Source: Austropuccinia psidii (lineage: Eukaryota > Basidiomycota > Pucciniomycetes > Pucciniales > Sphaerophragmiaceae). Taken from it: a stretch of DNA of 64,000 bases. The translations under genes and the position numbers were made by a program. Location: the NCBI GenBank assembly GCA_023105745.1, contig JALGQZ010000003.1:48254196-48318195 (forward strand). The letters run 5' to 3'. Of the stretch, positions 20,588 through 32,850 are shown in pieces. Numbering within the stretch: position 1 is the stretch's first letter; every line of letters begins with the position of its first letter. A model generated the notes under the pieces. It saw only the letters and a list, made by a program, of their open reading frames with translations. It was not told the DNA's origin and did not search any database.

Positions 20588-21163
20588 AAAACAAAACAAG
20601 CGAGGTTAGTAACTGCATACAAAGTAAACAATCAAGAAAGAAAATGAAGGCATACAATGAATTATATAAATTTAAAACGGAATCAAATTGAAAACTCTCT
20701 AGTCGGAAGTTTTTAAAACTCTGGAAGGAAGTCGTGAAGGAAGAAAAATATTAATATCGGTACATAATGTTGACAAAAGTTAAAAAAAGAGGTAACGCAC
20801 GAGGTGCATAGAAGGGAGCTTCTGAACGGATCAGAAGAATAAACAAAAAGCGAGCAGGAAGGGGAGTGGGGTTAGTCGAGTGCGAAAGAAAAGACTGGAA
20901 AGGCAGGAAGACAAGGGGGAATACGCACGAGGACAAACGCGGGTGAGGTTGAACAAAGTGGAGCGGGTGAGAAAGAAAGTGAAGTGCGTGTCGTGTGAAG
21001 ATGGTCTTTTATACCATGGTGAAGCTGAGACGATCTCAGCAGTTTCAGCACCCGCAAGAGTCTCAGCTTCAAGGCGTGTGGGCAAAATTGAAGCTGAGTC
21101 TCAGCGAATGCTGCAACTGAGAAGTGAAATGCTCGCGTGAGGCAGAAGAACAATGGGGGTCTG
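20588..21163. other. Upstream region of gene C
   Basis: No convincing gene. Both strands hold chance open frames (for example 20880-21140). Several GCTGAG words occur from about 21024 onward and continue through the duplicated region. Confidence 0.4.
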
Positions 21164-21910
21164 GCTGAGTATTGCAATTTATTGAATTGTCAAGCTGAGT
21201 CAAATCCCCTTTGTTTCCTTAAATTGCCACCCGATCACCCAGGAGGGTGGTCGTGAGGCCCTTGTTGAATGTGCATTCAACGTGCAATGCACAAGTGACT
21301 CATGCAGAAATGCAGCCGGTGCATTTGGTCACAAGTGACCGCGGCAAGATCACCGGCCGTATGGCCTGGTGATAGTCTTTGAACAAAGGGGGGGGCTGTA
21401 AGACAAGTGAATACAGCGTGAGCTTGCCTCGACCCATTGCTCAGGTTTGCTTTTGGGTCATAATTGAAATGCTCAGTGGCTGAAAATTTTAATTGCACAG
21501 TTATTCAACTATTGATATAACAATATCAAATGCACCGCTGAGTATTGCAATTTATTAAATTGCAATACTCAGTCAAATCCCCTTTCTTTCCTTAAATAGC
21601 CACCCGATCACCCGGGAGGGTGGTCGTGAGGCCCTTGTTGAATGTGCATTGTGGGTGGAATGCACAAGTGACCCATGCAGAAATGCACCCGGTGCATTTG
21701 GTCACAAGTGACTGCGGCAATATTACCAGCCGTATGGCTTGGTAATAGTATGTGAACAAAGGGGGGGGCTGTAACACAAGTGAATATAGCGTGAGCTTGC
21801 CTCGACCCATTGCTCAGGTTTGCTTTCGGGTCATAATTGAAATGCTCAGTGGCTGAACATTTTAATGGCACAGTGATTGAACTATTGATATAAAAATATC
21901 AAATGCACCA
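21164..21910. repeat. Tandem duplication of about 373 bp
   Basis: The segment starting GCTGAGTATTGCAATTTATT at 21164 begins again at 21537 and ends near 21910 with the same ATTGATATAA...ATATCAAATGCACC tail. Small open readings inside are mirrored in both copies and are not considered genes. GCTCAG/CTGAGC words are abundant here and beyond, to about 22150. Confidence 0.85.
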
Positions 21911-23101
21911 TGCTGAGCCATTGCTCAGTCGTTTTTGTATGCCCACAATCTGAGCATTTGGCACAGCATCGGGGGACATTTCAGCCAGCTGCAGCATTTC
22001 ACACGCTTTGGTGAAGTGCTCCAAACTGAGCCTTCCAATGAACTATTGCAAAAATAGTTCATTCCATGGCTTTACTGAGCACTTTCACACGGTGCTTTTG
22101 ACCATGATATGCTCAGCTTGCGTGTGCAAATCGGGTGAAACGCAATGCTGAGCATGTGGCACATGAGCTACGTATATGCAAACGATCGGAAGGTGCATGC
22201 ACATTCGCTATATGCATGCAGGCTCAAGTAGTATAACACCTTCCTGATCTGTACAGCCAACACTGTAGTACACAGTACACCTGTGTAAATGTATGCTTCC
22301 GGGCAGAGCAAAAGCTGTTCAGCAATGTAACATGAAAATCACGTCAAGCCATTTAGTCATATATCTCAACTGCATCCCTTTGGTGCACCTTTTTGCAGAG
22401 CTGTGCCTAACAATGGCATAGACGCGGGTGTAATCCGAGTTAATGAAAGTGGGTCATAATGGGATGACTTATTATTTGGGTAATACACAAACAGTGGATT
22501 CACTCCGGTGCCATTGTCGGGGCCAACAATGACTGGCCCTGCTTGTTCATTGTCGGGCAGCCACACGCTTTCATACGCACCCCCGATGGGTCATACACAG
22601 GCAGCTTTCACACGCCTGGAAGACATTTTACTGCCAGTCTTCCGACCGGCTAGTTTCTTGGTCGGGTGGTCAGCTTTACTGCAGACGCTCACCCGCTTGC
22701 GCGTGCAAACCTGAGGCCAATCAGTGTGGATTTGCTTCAGCCTCATCCACATCAGAATAATCCCAGCCTATGATTGCTGAGGCTGGTTATGTTTGCGTGG
22801 GTATCTCCCACCGCGGGTAATTTTCTTCACGTTCTCACACGCCCCGCGCAAGTTGTGGCACCTGGCTTGCAGCCAGAAATTCCCTTGGGTGGGTGGCCTC
22901 TTTCTCCGGAGTTTTGTATACGCGTGAGGCAAAGACCGTGATCCCAATCTCGGGGGATAAACTGCCTCCTCAAACGCAATAGGGGTGAATGTAGATGTGG
23001 ATCATGCCTCACGGTCGGTGCCCTGTTTGATCATGCCACACTTCCCCCCCTGAAGCCCAGTTGGAATCCGTCATCAGAAAACTTCACGCAAAACCAAAGT
23101 C

Positions 23102-23127
23102 ATGTTCGGTGGCACGCCACCGAACAT
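23102..23127. repeat. 26-bp palindrome, copy 3
   Basis: Perfect 12-base arms ATGTTCGGTGGC and GCCACCGAACAT around AC. Compared with copies 1, 2 and 5 the A-T pair at arm position 5 is replaced by T-A on both arms. Confidence 0.85.
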
Positions 23128-23237
23128 ATCTCACCCGCCCACACACAAACATCCCCACAGTGAGATTGCCCTTTGAAACGGCCAACATTGCCCAGTAGGT
23201 CCCTGTGCGACAATTAACCTGGGGAAGATATGCATCC

Positions 23238-23263
23238 ATGTTCGCTGTCACACCAGCGAACAT
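23238..23263. repeat. 26-bp palindrome, copy 4
   Basis: Arms ATGTTCGCTGTC and ACCAGCGAACAT around AC; ten of twelve positions pair. It shares the T-A pair of copy 3 and the C-G pair of copy 5. Confidence 0.75.
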
Positions 23264-23629
23264 GACTGCATGCGTCTAATATGCCCTCCACAATAAGTTG
23301 CTACAACCCACCCAATTTCGGATATGCTAATGTCAACCTTGTTCCACCAAAGGATTTGTACCTTGCTGCAGATCCAGAAGTCATATCGGTGCACCCACAT
23401 TTTGGCCACCTTGCCTTGATATATGCCCCAAATTGGATATGAAAATTATCAGCCCAAGATGCCCACCCCAATCAAGACCATGCACGTAACCACAGGCCAT
23501 CCCCCTTTTGGCCTGTGGCTGCCACTCATATCAGTTTCCCACCTGCGCTTATTCCTCTTCATTCCCTTTAGCTAACCCCTCCCGATCATATAATTTCCAA
23601 CTGTCCCCGAATAATTTCAAATAGCCATC

Positions 23630-26047
23630 ATGTCAACCCCTTCACAACCACTTTGCATTGGGATGATTAATATTTGTATTCAAATAAATAGTGATATAGC
23701 CTTAAATCCTGAGGATTCCCACTTAGCCTCTTGGATTATCATATGGCACAATCAACACAACATATTTGTTTATCTCCCCAATCACCAGAATGCTATTGGC
23801 TCTCTACCTGGAACCCTTTCCAAAACGCTGATACCATTCCTTGGGGCACCAAAAACGTTCATGCACTGTGGTCCTGGTGGCGCATGGATTGAAAATTGCC
23901 AATCCAATCCTTCTCAAATATTATTCGTTGAGGGAGTATTTATGACTGATGCAAATGATCCCTCCTCATCTCAGAAACCCAATGTAGCATTGATGTTCTT
24001 CACAAGGTATCCAAACATTTTATTCATAATGGAAAGCTTTCGAACACAAGATTTCAAGCTTAAAATGCCAAAAGAATATGACTGTGATACTCATAGTCAA
24101 TGTCAACTCTTCACTCCGACATTTCCCACTTCAAGCTCAACGCCAGTTTCATATCCTGCTGTTTCATCATTGGTTTCCAAGCAGAAACTGATACAATTAC
24201 CCAGTGGATCAGACCTCCCCATGATGACCCCGCCCCATGCCATTATTCAAACCCCCCTCCTCCCTCATCAAAAGACCGGACTAGCTTTTCTCTGGGATCG
24301 AGAAATCCCCAATGGCCAATCAGCCCGTAACCTTTGGGCCACCTCACCCCCAGGATCCACTTTCAATGCCAGGCACATCATTACAAACAGGGTCGTTAGC
24401 TCATTTGAATCCCTTTCGACCAATACCCCTCTTGGGGGACTTCTCGCGGATGATATGGGATTAGGTAAAACCATTCAGGCCATTGCTCTAATTGGTACCT
24501 CCAAAGAGCGGATGATTTCAAATCCCCATCGCTCCACGCCCACCATGATCATCTGCCCCCCTCGCTTAATTACCAACTGGCAATCAGAAATATCCAAGCA
24601 TGCTCAGGCTGGAGCGCTGCATTCCAAAATCTACCATGGTCCCACTCGTCACTCATTATCCAAAGACGACATCTTAAAATATGATATCATCATCACTTCT
24701 TACAATACTATCACCCAAGAATTTAAGCAAACCAATCCCTCTACATCATTCATTTTTCAAATCAATTGGCATCGTATAATCTTGGATGAAGCACAGTGAG
24801 TGGCTGAGCTTAAATGATTCAAATTACCTTTTATATCCAATAACCCTTTCCCCCTCTTATAGCTATATTCGCTCTCAATACACTGCCACTCACCGTGCCA
24901 TTAATAGCCTCCTTTCATCCCGTCGAATATGTTTAACGGGCACACCTATTCACAACACCATTTATGACCTTTTGGGCATAATATCATTCATCACTCAACC
25001 CCAGAGCGCCGATCAAGATAACTGGTCACCATTCATCCTGAGTAGTCTTTCCAAAGGTTGCAATGATATCTTGCATTTGGCATTGCGGCATTTAAGTTTG
25101 CACCGCACCAAAACCACACATCTCGAATCCCTCCCCACTATTAGCCATCATTATGAGCTGCTCCCACTCAACCCGACCATGCAGCAAGAATATTCCATAT
25201 TATATGAAGAATTCCTATCATCCAAAAGCAAAGGACCAGGAGAATTTTTCAGAAATATTAATAAGCTGCAAATATGTTGTAACCATCACATCATGCTTAA
25301 CACGATTGCGGAGGCGGAGTTGGAAGACCCTGAGGGCAGGAGCACTCAGGATAACTCCCCAAGAATCACACGAACTATTGTGGATGTGGAAACATGCATG
25401 ATGAGTAGTAAAATTGCACACCTCCTACAAAGCTTAATGAAGAACAAACAAACAAGGTGTGGTCCAACCAAATCGGTGGTTTACTCCCAATGGACCCAAT
25501 TTCTAGATTTGTGCGTTAATTCTAATATGAATCCATCTGACTTTTTCATATTGAGGAATTGGTATTGCCCTTGCCCATCACCCTATCCTTTCAGCACGAA
25601 TTGATGGAACAATTACAGCACGAGCACAGGAGAAGGCACTGGATACTTTCTCCAATAATCCTGAATGTGAAGTACTGATTGCATCCATTGCCGCAGCTGG
25701 AACTGGCCTCAATATAACTTGTGCTAATACAGTCTATTTAATGGTGAGGGGACCCCCAAAATTCTGCCCTGATTTGCGGCCCCTGACATCCACATTTCCA
25801 GGAGCCCAATTGGAACCCAGCCATTGAGGCTCAGGCTGTTGATCGACTCCATCGTATTGGCCAACAACAACCTGTAAAGGTCATCCACTATATAACTCCT
25901 CATTCAGTTGAGGTCAACATGCGGAAGGTACCTTTCAAGATCATCTTTGACCCTAATTGTATTGCTATTCTAAAATCCTTCCTTATGGAAATGCCATTTT
26001 CCAAACACCAATAGGTCCAAGAAAAGAAAAAATCATTAACTGCGTGA
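23630..26047 (+). CDS. SNF2-family ATPase (transposon gene D)
   Basis: A Snf2/Rad5-like DNA translocase without histone-reader domains or a visible RING finger. Exon 1 (23630-24795) carries LLPHQKTGLAFLWDRE and the Walker A DDMGLGKTIQAIALI (GLGKT near residues 277-281), then IICPPRLITNWQSEI. The DEAH box is split by an intron (24796-24862): exon 1 ends in DEA and exon 2 supplies the His. Exon 2 has CLTGTPIHNTIYDL (motif III) and KSVVYSQWTQFLDL. The C-terminal lobe follows: ARIDGTITARAQEKAL, AAGTGLNITCANTVYLM, and after an intron (25744-25801) EPNWNPAIEAQAVDRLHRIGQ (quoted in part; motif VI). A last intron (25928-26014) leads to VQEKKKSLTA and the stop at 26045. The second intron, about 25513-25555, has no splice pair that keeps frame exactly, so a small indel is possible. 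Expected to use ATP to move along DNA in the nucleus. Divergent from gene C, tail to tail with gene E. Confidence 0.85.
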
Positions 26048-26057
26048 GCCTTACTGA

Positions 26058-26305
26058 TATTATATAATTTGCGTTTGACCAAGTTGATCACACCTGCACA
26101 CCCTGGAACAGGTCCACAATTATGAACACCATGAGCTGGTTTGAACTCCTTCAATATTTCCTGAATGAAAATGAGCAATGATATTATATATTTTGTGATT
26201 GACAAAGTTGATAACTCCTGTTGACTCTGGCACAGGTCCACAATTATGAACACCATGAGCTGGATTGAACTCCTTCAATATTTTCTCAATGAAAATGAGC
26301 AATAG
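26058..26305. repeat. Tandem repeat of about 124 bp between genes D and E
   Basis: Two units share CACAATTATGAACACCATGA and CTTCAATATTT; the first starts near 26058, the second near 26181. They lie in the tail-to-tail gap and give rise to small chance frames on the minus strand. Confidence 0.8.
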
Positions 26306-26473
26306 AGTATTATTTCTAAGGGAGACGGTGATACAGTCCAACTCATATTGTCTATATTCTGACATATTTAGCAAGTTGCATCTTTAAGGATTAATACTCA
26401 GATTGTATTACACCTGCACAAATAATTCACAAAATGTTAATTTGTAACAGTGCTATACATTTATATTACTAAG

Positions 26474-28534
26474 TTATTGCAGAGCATCACCATTCGGCCT
26501 AATAACTGGCATGTCAAGTATCTTGAGGGCGCTAGTTTGCATCTTACTACAGCCTTTGAGCCACTCTTGATCAAATACCTGAAATGATAAGCCTTCTGGA
26601 ATATCACCATCATCTGTCGATCGTAATTCTGGCAATCTATCAATAGTTTTTTACCCTTTTTTTTAATGCGATTACAAAACTCTATGTCTCGATCCATTTT
26701 TAATACCAATTCATTAAATAACTGGGAGCGCCAGCGTAATCCCACTTTGCGGTAAACTTGACGGCCATTTTCCAGTACCTCCTCAGTATCTGAACATACT
26801 CGAGGGTCATTGAATTGTGATGCTAGAATGGGAAATTTAGCCGTATCACACCATTCACGACGGCGCTCACAGGTCTGCACATAATGAAGTAGATCATCAT
26901 CAGTCTTTGCTCACAATGAAGAAGAGAGACATTAACTAACCCTTTGACGAATCTTTGCGAGCTTTTGATTCTCCTTCTTTTTAACCAAATACTCGGCATC
27001 CTTTTGAATAGACTTCCATTCTCTTTTCAAATAAGTGAAATATCGCTCCATTAAAGCCGCTACGACCCCATAGTTATTATGATCCTTGTTCCAACAGTAA
27101 TGATGATACTCGGTGCTGACCAGTGCAAGACGGAATGTACGGTAAAACACCATAGACATCAGCTCATTGAACGGATGTTGCCATGAGCTCTCCCAGTCCC
27201 AAGTGAATTGCTTTAGTCCTAGCTTGTGGAGCTCATTTTCGCAGTAGCTTTGGAAACCCTGAGACTGAACCTGTGTTGATGGCTCATTGAAAACATCCTC
27301 GGGGACATATCCAAGATGACCAGCCACTTGAATTGCAATCTCACGCTCTTCTGTGCTTGGTGGTGCTGGTAGTGAGGAAAAATCCTTATCCCTAACTTTG
27401 AGTAGGAACAGGCAATGTGCGTGTACTGCTGATCTCATTCCATGGACATTCTCTGGAAGTTCTGCTTTCAGCCATTTTTGTTGCTCCTTCTGGCTTGCAC
27501 GTTTCGCCACATTGTGAGCTTTACGAGCCTGGTTCCTTTGCTGTCTGACCTCGGATTGTTCAAGCATACTCTGGGCAAGGGGCATTTGAGGATGGGTGAA
27601 CTCATTATTTGACTGAGTGCCATGATCATGCGCCGTGAAATTGTCACTCCTTGCTTCATCATTTGTTTCCATTTGAGTCGGAGACATGTTCTCATCCTCA
27701 TCATCCACCATTTTTTCTCTTGATGAACTGGCATGAGCTGTTCTTGGTTTGGAGGAATATGGATGATGACGTCCAGTGACTTTCTCTTTATGGACCAGAG
27801 GTGAAGATGCATACAGTTCATCACCTGCCATGCACATCATCAGTTAACACATCAAAAAATGAATGAAGACTGGTCATACTCACAATCTTCAATGGGCTCC
27901 TGAGATTGGACTGACTTGCCTTTAGGTGCCATATCTAACCCATGAAACAAACATATCAAATTGTGAAAAAGGTTATACACCGAAATTAAAATGACTTACT
28001 TTGATGAAGCGTCAATCCTGGATTTCCCTCCAACAGACCACTCCAAGTTACATTCTCCAATGGTCTTTTTCGTCGTCCCCCATCCATGTGCCTTTCATGA
28101 ACCACATGAACCTGAGATCCTGATGGAATATTGAGGGTTGGCTGTTTACTTTGGCCAAAGGGATCCTGGGATGCGACTGTATTCCGACCGGGATTAAGGA
28201 GGAACTCACGTGGATATTTTGATTGGGGATTAGCGTGTGATGAGATTTGAGGTGTGCCTTCCGGCCCCTCAGACACATGCATTTGTGTATTAGTGGGATT
28301 CGGGGGAATTGGAGTGACGGAAATATTTGGGATCAACCAAGTGCTTGAAGTTGGAGCCTTTGGATTGCCCACATCAATGTTAAGACCTGATACATTCATT
28401 GAGGATGCGATAGGGGTTGTGAGAGGAATGTTGGGGCTCAATGGTGACTGTGTTTGAACATATTCTATGCTAGATTCACTATTTGAGTCATGAACAGAAC
28501 CTGCACGGGATTTATGTGACTTGAAAGATGACAT
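26474..28534 (-). CDS. Transposon gene E, spliced, function unknown
   Basis: I do not recognise a domain. Exon 1 (28534-28000) starts MSSFKSHKSRAGSVHD and is Ser/Pro-rich and probably disordered. Introns with GT-AG ends at 27999-27935, 27883-27825 and 26940-26875 keep frame. A second Met start (MAPKGKSVQSQ) lies in exon 2. Exon 3 (27824-26941) holds a basic, Gln-rich helix (NQARKAHNVAKRASQKEQQKW near 27500, quoted in part) and a conserved-looking block with LFLLKVRDKDFSSLP, VAGHLGYVPEDVFNE, FTWDWESSWQHPFNELM and WNKDHNNYGVVAALM. Exon 4 begins TCERRREWCDTAKFP. Near 26655 the frame appears to slip by two bases; a different frame then reads LPELRSTDDGDIPEGLSF and ends DMPVIRPNGDALQ at 26474, which I take as the original end. 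Divergent from the transposase gene, with which it may share a promoter region. It could be the accessory DNA-binding protein of the element, as TnpA is in plant CACTA elements; this is inference. Confidence 0.6.
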
Positions 28535-29495
28535 AAGGGCCGAAAAAGTACAGTAATATTTTTAACTAGATAAAACACCTCAGTATTATGATAAAATAGA
28601 GTGATATGAGATGAAATCTTTTCAAATTTAGAATAGAGAAATTCTATGAATAGTTGGAACTAAGTGTTGCGTGAAAGTCCAATAAGCCTCTTTTTAGGAG
28701 AATCCTCCCTGCCTCCTCTTGAGCTCCTCCGCTTTTATCGGAAACCACCCGGCACGGCCTACCACCATATAATGTAATATTTCCTTGATCTCAAAGGGGA
28801 CCCATCATCCATAAGTAATCATATTTGGTAACATTTCTGCCTCCCCATTGTCACATTTTGTGAATTATCCAAACTGCCAATATATGCATTGAAATTCCAC
28901 AGCATTGTACATCTGTAAAGGGGTATATTCATGAAGGATTTACCCACAAAAGAGACATCACCTTTACAAGAAAGGCAAAACAATCCAAATCACACTCCAA
29001 CCGATTAAAATCCTGCTGCACTCAAACCAAATACCAAGACTTTAGGTACACTCCCACCTTTTATGTAATAGAGTTATATTGTTATGTCTGTAATAAGGTT
29101 CAAGCCATGTACGCTGGCGTGCCAGCGTACATGGTTTGAATGTCAATCCCCTCAAATCAATGTTGACACATCCCTATTGGAACACCCCTCAAGGGTCAAA
29201 ACCGCAGTATCGCCATGTGTAAATAAAATAGTATATGTATGAGCATTGAGCAGCATGGCATTTTACCCAATTAAACTCCTAACCAATTCCGCCATCCAGA
29301 TGAGACATGTTACACTCCATCAGCTGCAGCTCACGCACCATTACAAATGGGATAAAATTCTCAGATGGCTCAAATCATCTCCCCCTTCATAAATACTCAC
29401 TCAATTTTTTTGTCAATTAATAACACTCCTAAACACTTTCACATCAGCCATAGATATTTATACACAAACCAACCGTACTCCCAATTCCTGCAACA
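28535..29495. other. Divergent gap between genes E and F
   Basis: No gene. Contains palindrome copy 5 (29107) and a TATA-like ATAAATA at about 29391-29397, 100 bases upstream of the transposase start. Presumed bidirectional promoter region. Confidence 0.5.
29107..29132. repeat. 26-bp palindrome, copy 5
   Basis: Perfect 12-base arms ATGTACGCTGGC and GCCAGCGTACAT around GT. Relative to copy 3 both covarying pairs differ, yet pairing is complete. Confidence 0.9.
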
Positions 29496-32400
29496 ATGAC
29501 AACCCGCCGCTATTCCTCAATGCGTATATGCATGTGTCAACACTGCTCAACTCAAACACACTCTTCCCCTGAGGGTGATAGGCCTGGAGTTGCCTTCACA
29601 CCTTTCCAATATAAACAGCACATTAAAAAGCTCAAATCAACCATTGCACCCAAATCTCTTCCAAACATCCCTACTTCTGCATCAGGATCTGAGTGCCCAC
29701 AACTTCTATTGGATCAAATCTTCCCAGCTGATTATTCACGTTTGACCCAAAGCACTTTCCCAACTCCAGCGGGTCTCAATTCAACTGCACAGAAACAATA
29801 TAGTGGCAGTCAAACCCTTCCCCCACAAGACCTAGGAATGATAATATCTGTCATTCTATCATTAAGGTATAATATACCCCGCAGGGCTTCACGTATTCTC
29901 CACCCCTCCCTAAACCTGCTGATCAAGTCCAGCATCTCAAGCTCCGGTGGTCCCCCCATTCCTGCATTCCATATACCTCAAGATCTGAGTACCATATTTG
30001 AACATCTCCAATTGGAGCCAGTGATTCAAAACTATATATGTTGTCCTCAATGTTTCTCTCTTAATGGCCTTACTGAATCAGTCACAACCGACCAACCCCA
30101 CTGTCAACGCCATAATGACCCAAATGATCATGATCCCCCTTGCACACAATCATTAGGCAAATTCATCTATTCATTTGAAGCCCACACCCAAACCACCACC
30201 AACATGAAGCAAAAATTTATACCAACAAAACATTTCATTTATCAACCATTCAAAAATTGGCTTGCCAGATTTCTCCAGCGGGCTGGAATTATGGAAATTC
30301 TGCATCAACATCAACAATCCCAAACTCCCGAAGATTCCCCAAAATGTGACGTCTGGGATGGATTGGTCTGCAGACGCTTCACTGGCACTAGAAATATCCA
30401 TGACCCCCCATTCATGTCCATTCCTGGTGCATTGGCCTTCTCCATTTATGTGGACTGGTTTAATGCACATGGAAAGTCCACCCAGTTGGCCAGCATTGGA
30501 CCTATCATGCTTATTTGTCTTAATCTCCCCCCAAGTGAAAGATTGAAGCCAGAGAATGTCTATGTTGCAGGAATAATCCCTGGTCCGAAGGAGCCAACTT
30601 CCCTTCAATTGAATTATTTATTAATGCCACTCATCAAGGAGCTCAAAGAGCTATGGCAAGGTTACCATTTTTCACCCACCTCAACAGGTCCATCAGGATC
30701 CTTTATCCGTGTTGCCATCCTCACAGTAATTGCGGATGTGGTTGCCATGCGCAAGCTTACTGGATTTATTTCCCATTCAGGCAACCACTTTTGTAATTTT
30801 TGCACCATTCACAAAGCTCAAATTGATGAAATTGGTCCTCAATTTCACTACACACGCTCATATCAAAATCATAAATCAACCATTGCCAAATGGCTTCAGG
30901 CAACCCCGCAACAAAGACCAGCAATTTTCTCTGAGTATGGAGTGCGATATTCAATTTTAGAAGACCTTCCGTATTGGGATGCCACCAGAATGGTTAATCT
31001 TGACATAATGCATAATTTAATACTTGGAATTTTGAAGGATCATGCAACTTTCAAATTGTGCATTCCAGAGTCCAAATCAAAAATTTACCTCAGGTCCCGC
31101 AGGAAATCCAATGACACCAACAGTTCAGACTCAGATTCCATGACCTCCAACAGCTCTCTTGATAAAATTACATTGAGAGAGGCCCGCTCCCTGAGAAGAG
31201 ACGCAGCAAAAATAATAAATGAGCCACTCCCCACTACTTCCCAATGCCCACCCCTAACACAGAACATCCATCTAGTGGTTCTGCGGAGATTCCTTCATTT
31301 GATGCCGATTACATCCCCACTTCTGAAATCCCCTCTGAATTGGATATCACTGCACTGAGTGATCACCAGATCAAGGGTGAGGCTCTGGAGCATCTCCGAC
31401 AATTCATATCTGAGACAATAATTCCCTCATCATGGACAAGAGTACCTCGCAACATGGGTTCCCCCTCTCATGGTAGCTTAAAAGCCGCTGAATGGGCTCT
31501 CTTATATAAGGTCTATATTCCATTTTTAATGCTCAGTCAACAGATGTCATTAGATGTACACCAATCCGCCAACATTCAAAGGCAAATGGGTCAGTCAGAA
31601 GAACTTGGAAATGAACTAACCAAGAATACATTCCATTTGATTAGTGCTATCAACATTGCCACAAGTTGGACTGTTTCAATAGGAGATGCGACTGCATTTG
31701 CTGAACATTGGAAAAAATTCCGCCTTTCCAATCAACTCCTGTTCCCAAAACAGAAAAGTAAACCAAATCATCATTTTGCTGACCATATTCCCGAACTCTT
31801 CCAACGTTGGGGCCCAGCACAAGCCTCAGCCACATGGGGTTATGAGCGCTTGATTGGAGTATTTGCAAAAATGCCAACAAATAACAAAATATGTACGTCA
31901 ATTAATAAGATCAATATATTCACATTGATTAAACACCTGAACTGAATAAGATTAACTTCTTGCAACTCTAAATAGATGATATAGATAAAACCTTACTTCA
32001 ACATATCTGTCGATGTTCCAACCTTTCCGTTCTCCTGAAATCCCCATCCGTGCCATGTGAAATAAAACAGCTTTTTGAATCACAGCTGCCTGCCCTGTTC
32101 AATGACCATAAATATAACAAACCATCCCGCCATGACCAAGAAAATTATGATTGCCTGGTTGAGTACTTACAGAATTTTCATGCAACAAGGGAAATAGTTG
32201 ATTGGATCAGCTTAGACACTACCGTGCAATCCACAAGTCATCTCACTTCAAGGATTGTCTCACCTTGGTATTTTCCAGTTTCAAACATTAATATTGGGAA
32301 CAATATATTTTCAACTGAATCCAAAAATGTCAGCAACAGTGTGATATGTTTTCTGAGGGGCAACTCACGACGCTTTGGTATTATTAATAGCATTTTTAAA

Positions 32401-32637
32401 GTCTCTGAGCCATCTAGCATACTGAACAATAACTTTCTGATCTTAAAAACTTTGAATATTGATGTGAATTTCTTACCAGATTGGCCGCATCTGAATATTT
32501 ATAAAGCTGTTGGTTTTGATGATGGACACTTGATTATATCTGAAGAAGAAATAGAAGGTAACTGTGGATTGTATGATAACAAAGTTCTGTCATGTGGACT
32601 GCTTGTAATGATAAAGCCATTATTTCATGAAATTTAG
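29496..32637 (+). CDS. CACTA/EnSpm tnp2-like transposase (gene F), frame-broken
   Basis: About 1000 residues when read through. N-terminal part: MCQHCSTQTHS (a CxxC pair) and a CCPQCFSLNGL zinc-like motif near residue 180. The central region carries the tnp2 (Transposase_21) hallmarks: FSIYVDWFNAHGKSTQ, VAGIIPGPKEP (about residue 355), LIKELKELWQGYHF, IADVVAMRKLTGFISHSGNH (partial), FCNFC and the histidine motif NLDIMHNLILGILKDH (about residue 500). Asp residues in YVDWFN and IADVV are candidates for the DDE triad. The enzyme would cut at the inverted repeats and insert with a 3-bp duplication, matching the ends seen. The first frame ends at 31358 while the next (FDADYIPTSEIPSELD) is in another phase, so a small indel lies at about 31230-31265. 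An intron at 31893-31975 joins KIY to DIDKTLLQHICRC and the gene ends at 32635-32637. The C-terminal exon contains IVDWISLDTT and FLPDWPHLNIYK. This copy is probably inactive unless the break is an unrecognised intron. Confidence 0.8.
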
Positions 32638-32850
32638 TCTACAGAAATGCAAATATCTCAGATTCATTAGCAATTTTGCTAGTGAAATAACTGCCTCAAA
32701 ATTTAGTGACAGAGACATGCCATTGTGACAAGCAAAGCCCATTATTTCACATTGCCACAAAGAACTTACTATTTTGACATTGGGTACAGTGTGAATAAGC
32801 CAAGTTCAATGATCAAATGACCCACACACTCACCTTTCACAGAATCCAAA
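32638..32850. other. Downstream of the transposase gene
   Basis: No gene; about 210 bases of presumed 3' UTR before the subterminal repeats. Confidence 0.5.

Larger units (their letters stand above)
21911..23629. other. Long divergent gap between genes C and D
   Basis: No gene recognised in about 1.7 kb. It contains many GCTCAG/CTGAGC words (21910-22150), two palindrome copies (23102 and 23238) and a TATA-like CATATAATT at about 23588, 40 bases before the start of gene D. Likely the promoter region of D. Confidence 0.45.
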
